Of a stretch of DNA of 64,000 nt, positions 22,673 to 33,696 are shown piece by piece. The position numbers were made by a program, and so were the translations under genes. This DNA is from Tetrapyrgos nigripes (lineage: Eukaryota; Basidiomycota; Agaricomycetes; Agaricales; Campanellaceae): assembly GCA_013368315.1 (NCBI GenBank), contig JAACJM010000005.1, positions 124,001-188,000 of the forward strand. The letters run 5' to 3'. Numbering within the stretch: the first letter of the stretch is position 1; each line of letters begins with the position of its first letter. The notes under the pieces are model-generated. The model did no database searches. It saw only the letters and a program-made list of their open reading frames with translations, and was not told the origin of the DNA.

Positions 22673-23580
22673 TATTGATAGAATGCCCACCACAGTCTAC
22701 CCTCCTGATCACGCACACAAACTCGAGCGTCTTCACCTGTACATGGACAAAGACAATTTTGATGAGTGCAATCAATTTGATGGTCCTGTGGTGTTTGTCA
22801 ATCACCTGGACAGGGCTTTCCCATTCTTGAAAACTGTTAGGGTTACATCTGGGGAGAAGTACAGTGAGGACAGTGAGGATGAGGAGGATCATGAGGAGTA
22901 TGCTCGGGAGCGTCCTTGGCATAGTGTTAATGGTGCATTGACGCTCTGTCAGGAAGTTAGGAGGCATTACGGAGTGCAGCTCTGAGGAATGTGTATGGAA
23001 AGCGGATGTGGCAAAGATGTCTGTAAATGCGTTAAATAAAGAGACGTAAAAAAAATAAATAAAAAAAGACCGTCGAGTCGAGTGCGCATGTGGCTGTGCA
23101 ATAATTCCTTGACAGGCTGAACCACATCGTCAGTTCTCAAAATTCGCAAAACTTCGCGACAATAAGCTTCTGCGCAAACCTGATTGTTTCCAATACTATT
23201 ATACTCCCGAGGAAGAAGAATTTAGTTCAAGGTGTGTCACATGCTCGCTTTTCCGCGCTGGCCAAAATGTCAAGTTTTGAGTGCGAAAGCCAAGTCGGAC
23301 AGGTGGTGATCTTTTGCATTACGGTTTACTTTGTGGCTAATTCATCAAAGTATGCGTGCACTTCCTTGCAGTTAAATGAAGAAGTAGCTTATCAAGAGAG
23401 AGTACTAGTGTGGTGCGTCCTGGTGCCATTGTACTCTGAGGCTGAATCATCAACATGCACACTTGATGCACACGGTGCTCGGGATTACGAAGCCTCCTGA
23501 AATTACTCAGACTTGCGATGATTCAGCCTTGGTTCATGATTGATAATCGATACTAATCTACTCTATCCCTACATGGTACA

Positions 23581-23587
23581 TATAAGA
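23581..23587 (+). promoter_or_regulatory. TATA box of the glutathione S-transferase gene
   Basis: ATATAAGACCC lies 45 bases upstream of ATG 23626, implying a very short leader. Confidence 0.45.
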
Positions 23588-23625
23588 CCCTCCGAGTAGA
23601 CTCAACGACCAGCATTCAACGCACC

Positions 23626-24609
23626 ATGTCTAAACAATTCCTCCTCTACACCGGCGCTACACCTAACGGATACAAGGTGTCTTGTTTCCTTGAAGAACTC
23701 AAGATTGTCTACCCCAACATAGACTATGAGTACGTGTTTTCTCGTCTGCATCCTCGGGACAGTATTCGCTAGATACTGATGTGATTCCAGTGTCGAGAAG
23801 ATCGATATCTCGACGAACAAACAGAAGGAGCCTTGGTTTATCAAGTTGAATCCCGTTCGTATCTCCAAAAACTCGATTAATTTTACGCCGTTTAAAATGG
23901 CTTGATGATAGAATGGACGTATCCCAGTCTTGGTCGACAGAGCGCGCAACAACTTTGTAGTATTCGAGACTGCCGCCATCTTGCTATATCTTCAGCAACA
24001 CTACGACAAGGACAATAAGTTCGGTTGGGACCCTGTCAAGAACCCGGATGAGTATAGCGAGACGTTGCAATGGATCTTCTTTGCGGTATGTGTATTTTTT
24101 CAGTGCTTACCTTCGCTCAGGATATCTACTGATACACTGAAAAGCACGGCGGTGTTGGCCCCATGCAAGGACAACGTCAGTTTTTCGCAGCCTGACTTTG
24201 AGACCTTTTAGACAGATGTACTGATCTATTGTTTCTAGTGAGCTTCTTCACTAAATTCGCATCGGAGGACATTCCATACGCCAAAAAGCGTTATTTGGAT
24301 GAGACCAAGCGTCTGTATGGTGTCTTGAACATCCGCCTTAGCCAAGGAGGGGGCCGCGACTGGCTCGTTGGTCCTGGCCGTGGCACCTATTCTATCGCCG
24401 ATATAAATGTCCTCGGTTGGGTAACTCTTCACGCCAGGACGTCACCCGATCTTCAGAGCTTGGACGAATGGCCGAATGTGAAGGTAAGCAAGAATCTCAG
24501 TATGAATCTTCGATTTGAGCATTGCTAACGCTTGGATCTACGGCAGAAATGGGTGGAGGCAGCCAGAGCAAGGCCGGGGTTCGCTGCTGGTTTGGAAGTG
24601 CCAAAATAG
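23626..24609 (+). CDS. Glutathione S-transferase, Ure2p-like class
   Basis: Cytosolic detoxification enzyme of about 225 residues that conjugates glutathione to, or reduces, electrophiles and peroxides. The thioredoxin-like N-terminal domain reads [20 protein letters not shown] and FLEELK, with the Asn of TPNG at the position used by Ure2p-like fungal GSTs. It continues [20 protein letters not shown] (cis-Pro) and [15 protein letters not shown] (glutathione gamma-Glu contact E/T). The helical C-terminal domain includes [20 protein letters not shown], and [14 protein letters not shown] (N-capping/hydrophobic staple), ending in [13 protein letters not shown]. Five short introns are read. This class is expanded in wood- and litter-decaying basidiomycetes, where it acts on phenolics and wood extractives. 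Confidence 0.88.
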
Positions 24610-25991
24610 AAGTCTTTCCGTTTGGTTGGATACTTGAAATTGTCATTGCTGTAGTACAATATAATGCATATGCATTGTGATTCGGAAGAGCTCGAGCGTA
24701 TACTTAGGTTGAGAGACCGTCCTGGAATCAAGCATGCTATAGATGATAGAACCTGGGTCGACTGTGCAGACATGAGGGTAGTGCACCAACGTCAATGAGG
24801 AACAAGGCTCATTATCAATGAATAGAGATAGTACTTCTGACTCTTTTCCTTTGGCGTTCTCTCGCCAAACAGCCATCCTACTACAACCGAATACCCCAGA
24901 TCTTCACATACACACCATGAAACCCAACCATGAACTTTCAGTTCGGTACACAACTCAGTCGAACCAACGTGTGGATGAGGACGGCCTGTCCCGGGAACGA
25001 CACTATACCTAGAAATATCGAGCACTATACTTGTGTAGTTACAGTTACCGGGGTCGCCTGCCCCAATGCCTTGGCCCCTGCGAGTCGATAAAGAGACAAA
25101 AAAAAAAAGAGGAACAAGCAGGAAACGCCGGCATCGGCATGCCGGGCTTAGCCTTTCCTCCAAATATACACAAAGGATCGTCTCCTTCTCCTCCATCATG
25201 CTAGTAATACTGCTCAATGGCAGGCCGACTCATGATGAAGCAAATCCAGAGCTGGTGGCGATAGCGTCCAATAAAACTAGCTGCAAGTAATCCCAACCCA
25301 AACCCCGCCAGAAATTCGAGCTCTGGTATTGCAGCAACGCGACCCACCTGCGACGCGTCCGAACCTGAAGGCAAGGCGATGACTCTTACCCGTCTTATGT
25401 GGGGCTGGGCGAGTCGACGTCGTTTTCGGCCTATTTTAAAGATCTCCACTTCATCATCATCATGTGTCGACAAACTGAGGTGCTACCGCACCCCGCTGTT
25501 CCAAACCTCTCTTTACATCCGGTACTGGGTCGTCTGATCTCGTTCTAAGAACTCGGACGAATCAAAGCTGCTCGGGTCTTGACCACTATTCTGAGCCGGG
25601 GTTTATGGTCAACTGCGGAAATACTTGGTATTGTCATTCCAAGCTGCATCAAACTCCATCGGTTCATCACTGCGAATCTGATGCGGGATGTCTTCTAATC
25701 TTCCGAAAACGTTGATCAAGGGACACGGTGATATATGGCAATCTCTTCCCCTTCCTTCACCAACGAGGCTCCTTCCGCCCCACTCACTCGTCACTCACCC
25801 CTGGAAAGAGTGACGCATACCTCCACTCCTTGGGATACCGTTGATACTACTTAAGCATACGAAGCGCTTCATCTGGCTGGCCGTTCTACTCATTCATTCA
25901 ACGACACTTCTTCATTCCGACTCTACTGGACCTCCATAGGGGTGCTATGACTCTTTTGTAACTGTAACTCTGCCTATCTTAACTATCGACG
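24610..25991. other. Intergenic stretch
   Basis: No gene I can support. A minus-strand open frame at 25201-25473 (90 residues, basic N-terminal half, then a hydrophobic LEFLAGFGLGLLAASFI segment) could be a small membrane protein, but there is no family match or clear exon partner. Confidence 0.35.
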
Positions 25992-26541
25992 ATGGATCCA
26001 GGCTACAGAGTGAGCCATCCTTACAGTGGGACTGCTAGTTATATCTATGCCAACGTACGATGCTTAATTTCTTGTCGGTTGAATTGCTGCTGACCTCCGC
26101 ACCATGGAAAATGGACAACTGCAGTACGAACCCGAGTACAACGGGCCTTATGCTCATTTGAAGAGCTTCATGCCTGTGAGTACTTATGGCTGCCATGGGT
26201 TTTGACCACGGCTAACATTTCACGTTACGACAGATTGCATCAGAAGACTGTCTTCAACAACCTCAGTGGACTCCCATGTCCAAAGCTGTAACATTTCCTG
26301 CGAGAGCGCTATCACATCGAGACCTTCCGCATACGGCGACCGCTGCACGGTTTAGCAGTGTGATTATGAGTTCTAGTTTTGTGGATCTGCAAGAGAGCGA
26401 GAGTGGGATCAAATCGAAGGCGAATGATTGGAGGGTAAGTAGTCCTTGTAAATTTCCTGCCCAGGACTCAGGATACTCATTCGGTGTTCACAGTCTAGAG
26501 TCTCAAAGACGGTAAAGAGATGGAGTTGTGTGCATCAATGA
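25992..26541 (+). CDS. Small hypothetical protein
   Basis: Four exons with clean GT...AG junctions assemble to about 118 residues: MDPGYRVSHPYSGTASYIYA-N, YEPEYNGPYAHLKSFMP, IASEDCLQQPQWTPMSK..., and SRVSKTVKRWSCVHQ. It is Tyr/Ser/Pro-rich, with no signal peptide, membrane segment or recognised domain. The frame is held through three introns, which argues for a real gene. Cellular role unknown. Confidence 0.5.
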
Positions 26542-26825
26542 CGACCTTGAAGGACTCTTTCTACTATACTATTTATGTATTCTGGATATCATCTGTGCTG
26601 TTATGTATTTTCTGTATTTTTGAAGGACCTTTGCATTGAATTTACGGGGGTAAACGGAGGAGCCGGCCAACGGACCGACTGTGTGGGAACTGGAAATAGC
26701 TGAATCGTGGTTGGTCGCTGTCTTCAACGACGTGCAGCTCATTACTCTACCTTTACTGAGGGCTCTACGCCCACTTCTTCTCATTTTTTTTCTGTCTTGC
26801 TCGTCGTCACAAATCTCTTTCATCA

Positions 26826-29650
26826 ATGCTGCGCATCGTCAACTCGGTGTCGCGCCCTTCGTCTGCGGGTCTACTCGGAAAGGTTGCAAGCTCGTCACCC
26901 AGCAGTATGTTTTCTGGTACTCTCTGTAGAAATCTCTCTGAATATTTTTCGTCTTTTTGCCTGTTTTTAGGCCGAAGAACATTATCCTCAACGTCAGCTA
27001 GATATGCTGATATCACTTTGACGGTGGATGGGAAGGAGGTGACTGTACCGCAAGGCGCGTAGTTTGGTTGGATTACCTGTCGAAAACTTCTGAACCTCTC
27101 TGTACAACAGGTTCTGCGCTCATTCAAGCTTGTGAGGCTGCTGGTTCACCTATTCCTAGGTATGTATTCATGCCAACGTCATATGTATGCGCGGTTTCTG
27201 AGAAACCTTTTTTTCCTAGATTCTGTTACCATGATAGGTGAATACCTCCCACTCTTCTGCGTCTGCTTCTGACTCAATATATGTTAGACTGGCGATTGCT
27301 GGCAACTGTCGGTACGTAGTCGTTCTGCTCAGACTGTGTCTGGCTTCTCATACTCCTTTCCAGAATGTGTCTTGTCGAAGTGGAGAGGTCGCCGAAACCC
27401 GTAGCCTCATGGTGCGTCCTGCTGCTTATCTGGGATAAGCAGTCATTAACGTACTTGCTCCAGTGCTATGCCCGCCATGCCTGGTGCCAAAGTCTTCACC
27501 AACAGTCCGTTGGTTCACGAAGCTCGGTGCGTCGCGTATGTCTCCTGTACCTGACGTCGACTCATTTTTTTCTTAGTGAGGGTGTCATGGAGTTCCTTCT
27601 CGCAAATCATCCCCTGGACTGCCCTATCTGTGACCAAGGAGGCGAATGTGACTTGCAAGACCAGTCTATGCGTTACGGTTCTGACCGAACGCGATTCCAC
27701 GAAATCGCTGGCAAGCGTGCTGTTGAGAACAAGGACCTTGGACCTCTCGTCAAGACTTCCATGAATCGGTGTATCCAATGTACACGTTGTGTTCGTTTCG
27801 CCAATGAGGTTGCTGGTGTCGAGGATTTGGGAACAACGGGTCGTGGTAACGACATGCAGATTGGCATGTATATCGAGAAGACGATGGACTCTGAGCTTTC
27901 GGGGAACATCGTCGACCTCTGCCCTGTCGGTGCTTTGACCAGCAAGCCATATGCTTTCACTGCCAGACCTTGGGAGCTGAAGAACACCGAGTCGGTTGAC
28001 GTCACGGATGCTATCGGTTCAAATATCCGTATCGACTCCCGGGGTGTCCAGGTCATGAGGATACAGCCTCGGACTAACGACGACGTGAACGAGGAGTGGA
28101 TTAGTGACAAGACTCGTTTCGTCTATGATGGTCTACGGTTCCAACGTCTGACTGTCCCTCTGATCAAGCAAGGCGAACGATTCGTCTCGGCTTCCTGGGA
28201 GGAGGCCATGGCCGCCATTGCTGATGGTCTCGCTGCCTCTGGAGCAAAGGATGACGAAATTCAAGCTATTGCAGGTCACCTTGCTGACACAGAGTCTTTG
28301 GTTGCCCTAAAGGACCTGGTCAACAGGCTAGGTTCTGATAACCTCGCTCTTGATCAAGCCGGTGGATCTTCCGCTCCCGTCCATGGTGTTGACATTAGGT
28401 CAAATTACCTTTTCAACTGCACCATCCCTGGTATCGAGGAAGCAGACGCCATCCTCCTCGTTGGCACCAACCCTCGACATGAAGCTGCCGTTCTCAACTC
28501 TCGTATACGCAAGAGCTGGCTTCACACTGGTTTGGAGGTCGGACTCATCGGTGAACGCGTGGACACAGCTTATGGCTACGATTATATCGGTCAGGATGTC
28601 AAAGCTTTAGCTGATTTCATCGCAGGCAAAGGCGAGTTTGCGGAAAAGTTCAAGAAGGCGAAGAAGCCTTTGATCATCGTTGGAAGTGCTGTTGCCGAAC
28701 ATGCGGATGGTGCTGCTGTGTACAACCAGCTCGCCAAATACGTCGAAGTCAACAAGGACGTTCTGATGACTCCTGAGTGGCAAGGCTTTACTGTTCTTCA
28801 ACGTGTAAGCAAGTTGCTTCTTTCTTTCCTCTTCCCGATAACTCACTTTTATCATCTGTCACAGGTTGCCTCCCGACCTGCAGCCTACGATATCGGTTTC
28901 GTTCCCTCGAAAAAGGCTTCCGCTACCAAACCCAAATTCATCTACCTCCTCAACGCTGATGAGATAGACCCCAAGTCTATCCCAGAGAACGCTTTCGTCG
29001 TTTACCAAGGCCACCATGGTGACCTCGGTGCACAGCTCGCCGATGTTTGCTTACCTGGTGCTGCTTACACCGAAAAGTCGACTACCTGGGTCAACGCTGA
29101 GGGTCGCTCACAACTTGGACGGGCAGCTGTACCTCCTCCTGGTGCTTCTCGTGAGGATTGGAAGATTATTCGGTGAGCGTTACTTTGATGTTTCAGGAGT
29201 GCAGAGGCTGATCTCTCTCTCCATTTCCTTCCTGCTTGTAGTGCTCTCTCTGAAATCGTCGGCCAACCCTTACCTTACGACTCTGTTGTCGAGTTGCGGG
29301 ATCGTATGTGGGAGATCTCACCGACGCTGGTTAGGTATGATATGACCGAACCGACGTCATCTGAGCTTTCTCTGGCTGGTCTGATGGCAGTAGAGAAGAA
29401 GACTGCTGGAGCCAAGGTTACTGGTGCTGCTTTCCAGAAACCTATTGCCAACTTTTACCAGACTGATCCTATATCGAGAGCGTGAGTCTTGTCTTGTCTA
29501 CAGATCTTTGCTTTGGGTCTACGTTTGCTGACCTCGTCATCGTGGTTTCGTCCTTGTAGATCCGTCATCATGGCTCAATGCACAAAGTCTTTCTTGAAGG
29601 GCGAAAGCACTGGGACGCCAGGGCAAATGTCAGAAGCTGCATTTGCATGA
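26826..29650 (+). CDS. NADH:ubiquinone oxidoreductase 75/78 kDa subunit, mitochondrial complex I
   Basis: Largest peripheral-arm subunit of mitochondrial complex I (NDUFS1 in animals, nuo-78 in Neurospora). It passes electrons from NADH through iron-sulfur clusters. A Ser/Arg-rich mitochondrial presequence (MLRIVNSVSRPSSAGLLGKV...) is followed by ITLTVDGKEVTV and the 2Fe-2S site CxxH...C..C ([20 protein letters not shown]). Next are the His/Cys cluster HPLDCPICDQGGECDLQ (HxxxCxxCx5C) and the 4Fe-4S site CIQCTRCVRFANE with its distal Cys in DLCPVGALTSK. The molybdopterin-oxidoreductase-like C-terminal domain follows (LVGTNPRHEAAVLNSRIRKS, GLEVGLIGERVD, QLADVCLPGAAYTEKSTTWV), ending TPGQMSEAAFA. 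All ligands are present and the length of about 740 residues is normal. Most introns cluster in the 5' third. Confidence 0.95.
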
Positions 29651-30332
29651 GTATGTTCCGGTACAGTTTAGAATAGGCGTAGGTACATTGGATTAGTGAA
29701 AAATATCATACTTTCTATTTCTCGATTCTTTCTGTCTGTTGTTCACTGGTTCATCTCTCTTTTCGCTGTGATGGTTCAGTGCTGTTGGCTATTGTTATCT
29801 ATCGTATATTTCAGCGACTACTACCTACTACAGCCCAATGTGTGAGCGAGGTACAACGATCGCTATGATTTGGTTGAGTCGGCACCATACTATTACGCAC
29901 CTCCTAACGAGGACGATATGCGTAGTAGGATGTTGCTGAGACTCGAAGTGAACGGAGTGTACGGATGAGTATTGAGAATCGGGATTTAGCTGTGCTAGTG
30001 CTGGCATCATACTACTAGGCAGTGTTCCTAATCAGGACGATATTCTGTGCAGTAGTATGATGCCGAGACTAGAATGGAACAGTAAGAGAAGAGATTGCAG
30101 AAAATAGTTCAGAAATCTGAGTTGGGTCTGTGTCCTAGCGATATGGAGAGAAATATGGGACAAATTTTGTAGTCACCATACGGTGAAGACATTCAATCAA
30201 CCTCAGTATTGAGTAGCATGTCTTTTAGCGAAAGGTATCTATCCCCAGTCTGGACGGCTGCAACGATGTGTTGTTAGGAGTCGCAAGTATACACGGAACG
30301 ACTGTTCTTGTTTTTCTTCGTCCACCCAGCAG
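29651..30332. other. Intergenic stretch between convergent genes
   Basis: It lies between the stops of two convergent genes and should contain both 3' ends. A degenerate near-repeat is visible: the words CATACTA(T/C)TA...CACTC.../...CATCATACTACT and GCCGAGACT / GCTGAGACT recur at about 29880-29945 and 30005-30075. Nothing coding. Confidence 0.4.
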
Positions 30333-32041
30333 TCATCCAAACGTCGCAGCAGGTGCCTTCATCCGGCGTCTTTCGGATGCCCGAACTTTCTGGCACAGCC
30401 TGAGGATACTTTGTATCTCTGACCAATCACTTTGTGCGTTTCGTCGCCCGAGGAGGGTGTGCAAATAGGGAAAGACAGTGTCGAGGTGGTGTACCAGGAG
30501 AACGATATCGTTTCCTGCGTGGTCTGAGTCTATGAAGAGGTGATGGAGACGGTGTGGGGTAAACGCTGTTGGTGACTGGACCTGTGTCACGGTCATGTCT
30601 TTTGGTAAATATCGGAGATTGAGACTGATTCGCAAGGAAGTGAGGTGAGGGAGACCTTGTGCGATGGTGTAGAGAGACAGTATTGTGGGAAGCTGGGAAT
30701 GTTTGGGAGGGTTGAGGGATAGTTCCAGTTCCCTCAGCTTGGACCACATAGAGACGAGGTCGGAAACGTCTTTATCGGAACAAGCCCACCCTATGGCACG
30801 GTCTATGGTCAACACCTCCAATAGAGGCCATTGGTGCTGATATATCGCTCGGAGAAACTGACCCATGGATAAATCCTCCTTACCACCCGAGCTGTCGTTG
30901 TCGTCGCCATCCGAACTCGACGAAAAATCATCTCCCCAACCACGAGATTCGTTTCCGTTTGCATTCGTGAGGTAAAATTTGAGCGAGGTGATGGTGGTAG
31001 CCCAGCGAGAGCCGGCTTGGAAGATGATGTATTGGATATGAGGTTGTTCAGAGTCTGTGGATTCGGGAATGTGGAATTCGAGCTTTTGGATACAGTCTGA
31101 AGTGATGGCTTGCAGGACTCTGGTGATCGAAGCAGGGGTACCCGTCAACGTGAGGTCAGTGAGGTTGGCAAAGGCAGTAAATTTTGGCCCTTTGGCTGGA
31201 TTTTCGGATAAAGATGCTGGAGGTTTAGGGGACAGGTTGGCTTCTAGGCTGAACTTGGTCAAGTTTTCGAGAGCCGTTCCCACTTGTACAAGATCTTCTT
31301 CGTACAAATCGTTGTCGCTACCCGTTCCTCCTCCTATCAACTCCAGACTGCGAAGATGTTTGAAGTGGCAGATAGCTGATAGGAGACCTTTAGTTATGTT
31401 CCCATCCATGTAGAGGCTCCGGAGTGACTGAACCGACTCATCTGCAAGGAATGATAGAAACATTTCCACATTAGTCCTTTTAGCGACTGAGCAGACGTTT
31501 TTAAATTCTACTTTCTCCAGCAGAGGGGAAAGGAAAAGGAGCGTTTCGGTTATAGCAGCGGTTGAGCATGGGCAGTTGAAGCGCATGAGATGGGGTAGGG
31601 GTTTTGGACGACATTGGGCGAGACGGAGGTAGACGGAGGGTAAGACGATGTGGTCTGGGGAGTCTACGTCCGTGTAGATGAACTCGCGGACTAGTTCGGC
31701 GTGTGAGTCAAAGTTGGACCAGTCTTTTTCTTCAATTCTTCCGGTGAGGCACTGGGGGCAAGTTTATCAGGACAAGAACAAGATAGATGCATAGAAAGAC
31801 GCACATAATAGTCACCCTGAGTCTTGAAGTTTGGCAGAAGTTTTAGGAGGGGTACCAGAGAGTTAAGGGAGTACCACAGCGTACTGAGAGCGGGGCCGAG
31901 GAAAGAACGACAAGTAAGGGCACAGGTCAAGACGTCCTGTTTGTGAATGATGATGTTGTCGTTCTCGTCAACTTCTCTGCGGATGAGAAGTCGAATGATT
32001 TGTTCCAAGATATCATGGCAAGATAGGGCCCTTGTGGACAT
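30333..32041 (-). CDS. F-box/leucine-rich-repeat protein
   Basis: Probable substrate-recruiting subunit of an SCF ubiquitin ligase. The F-box is at the N terminus (MSTRALSCHDILEQIIRLLI ... DVLTCALTCRSFLGPALSTL WYSLNSLVPLLKLLP). About a dozen degenerate LRRs follow (VQSLRSLYMDGNITKG, HFKHLRSLELIGG, ALENLTKFSLEANLSP, LREIELSLN-type sequence). An acidic Ser/Asp loop (SSSSDGDDNDSSGG) sits in the middle. The end is IQSILRLCQKVRASERRRMK plus a short tail. One intron near 31750-31804 follows NFKTQGDYY, at the same place as in the plus-strand copies at 18.5 kb. Normal CpG content and an unbroken frame mark it as the intact member. An upstream in-frame ATG at 32074 is possible; I prefer 32041 because the F-box begins soon after it. 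Confidence 0.75.
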
Positions 32042-33696
32042 GATGGAGAAAAAAAAGGAAGGGAGGTATTTCAACTTGACCGTCGATCACTATGGTGTAA
32101 GGACCGATCAGTTACAATGAACGGAAGCAGAGAACTTGGAAGAAAGAACGGTTATTGAAACTCACCGAGACTGTGTCTCTATTCAGTTCAGAGGATTCCA
32201 AAGAATGGATTTACCCAGGAGACATGAGTTAAAAAGCTGGATCCGGCTAAGGGAACTACGCAATATTTCTACCGGGGCCGCGCGGATTGGTGCATCGACT
32301 CATTCTGACTCGGATGCATCAAAGGCATACGTGTAGCGAAGGAGATAAGATTGTCCCAACTGTAGAGCAAAATCGTTTTGAGGTACATCATATGTTTGGC
32401 TGATGAAGCTGTAAAGTTGCAGGGCAAGTCTTGTACGAGTCGCGCCATTCGAAGGTCAACCCCGAGCTTGGTTGGGGTCTACATGTACAAGACAAAAGAA
32501 AGAAATCCTGAAGTCATCGCGTTACAAAGAAGAAAGGATAGCCTAAACATCATTGTGTACTACGAGGGGAAGCGGGCCAGGAGCGGGATCGGACGAGGAG
32601 AAAATTTGCTGACTAAGCCGCCTAGAACATTGTTCCTTCTACCATGGCAATAACACCCAGTTTCTTCCTTCCCTTGTCTTGAGCATCACAGAGGCATGTC
32701 TATAGACCTTACTTGGTTTTACCTCCGCTTCTTCTCAACCTTTGTCGCTCAGACCGAATGAGGAATTCCGAGGACTCAGTCAAGTTTTTTGCTACAGACA
32801 TCGGAAACCCATTGCTCAACTTCTTCGTTATATAGTGCCCCGAAGCCTCAGGATCTAATGGTAACTGATACGTTGGCGAATGAAATGTATTTGGCTGTGT
32901 CCTGTCCCGTTTCTCAGTGCGCTGGCATGGTAATCAAGGACATCCATGGACGCTAAAGCATACTCGGTCGCTCGGTTTTCTGATTTTAGATTTCTCAATT
33001 CGCTCGGCAATCGCGCGCGGACCAGCAAGGAAGTTTCTGCCCTTACATTGTGGTCATAACGTGGTAGGTATTTCAGCGTTCCTAGACGTGGCAGTTGATG
33101 ATCTCGACCAAATCTCGACCTGGGAATCAATTACAAGCCCATATGCACTCATCAATCACACTTCCTCATATTCCCTGTCTGGGCTCTCTTTTTGAATGGG
33201 GCGGTCCCATAATAATGGACTGGGGAAAGATGCCCGAATGCCAGCGGTCATCAATCTCTGCCAACGTCACCGACCATCAAAGATACCTCCATCATCAATA
33301 CTCTTGCTCTACAAGACTGTATTTTTGGCCATTCCGGGGCGTCCATGCACACAGCTTCTATCTGTGTTTCATGGCTTAGTGCCATTTCAATCTACAACAG
33401 GTACTAATCTAATTCATCTGCTCAGGCAAGTTATAAAGGAGCTGCATCATGCAACGTCGTGCTTTTCATTTCATTTCATTTCCTTTTGGCCTTCGAGAGG
33501 TTTCTTCCTTCGGTTTCGTTCTCTCCCTGGTGATTTTTTGGACTCTTTTCTCGTGACTTTATTACCTACCCTTCACCCTCTTTCGGACTGTCTATTGTTC
33601 CTCTTTATTTTTCGGTCGTTCCAGCTACATACCACATTCTTTGCCTGCCAGGCCAGCGCACTCTTTCCTTGAACTCTGAAAATTAGCATACCAATC
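32042..33696. other. Intergenic stretch between divergent genes
   Basis: About 1.65 kb without a supported gene, between the F-box gene and the repeat-protein gene. The 3' third (33450-33660) is strongly C/T-rich with CATTTCATTTCATTTCC tracts. This probably represents the promoter and leader of the next gene. Confidence 0.4.

Larger units (their letters stand above)
20240..22985 (+). pseudogene. Second, heavily decayed F-box/LRR copy split by a transposon-like insertion
   Basis: This copy follows the first in tandem and has the same exon plan. A degenerate LLPGF segment and GTGAGT intron lie near 20300-20400. Then come LAHFDLYACKVRQLILLNHN, MVSPLLKSAHFQVLP, a TGA at 20686-20688, DAPLLQSM, LRR-like HLKNLHTLALTLTPVHSS and HLEHLEELTIN, a frame change near 21150, a TGA at 21365-21367 (KLCP-stop-LKELDMTLN), and a break at 21493. 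The C terminus resumes at about 22675 (HKLERLHLYMDKDNFDECNQ ... ALTLCQEVRRHYGVQL, stop 22985). The N-terminal F-box is not recognisable. Several independent lesions make this a clear pseudogene. Confidence 0.8.

Noticed and set aside
24792..25217. 141-residue minus-strand frame
   Set aside because: Composition and lack of splice-consistent partners look like a chance frame in a spacer.
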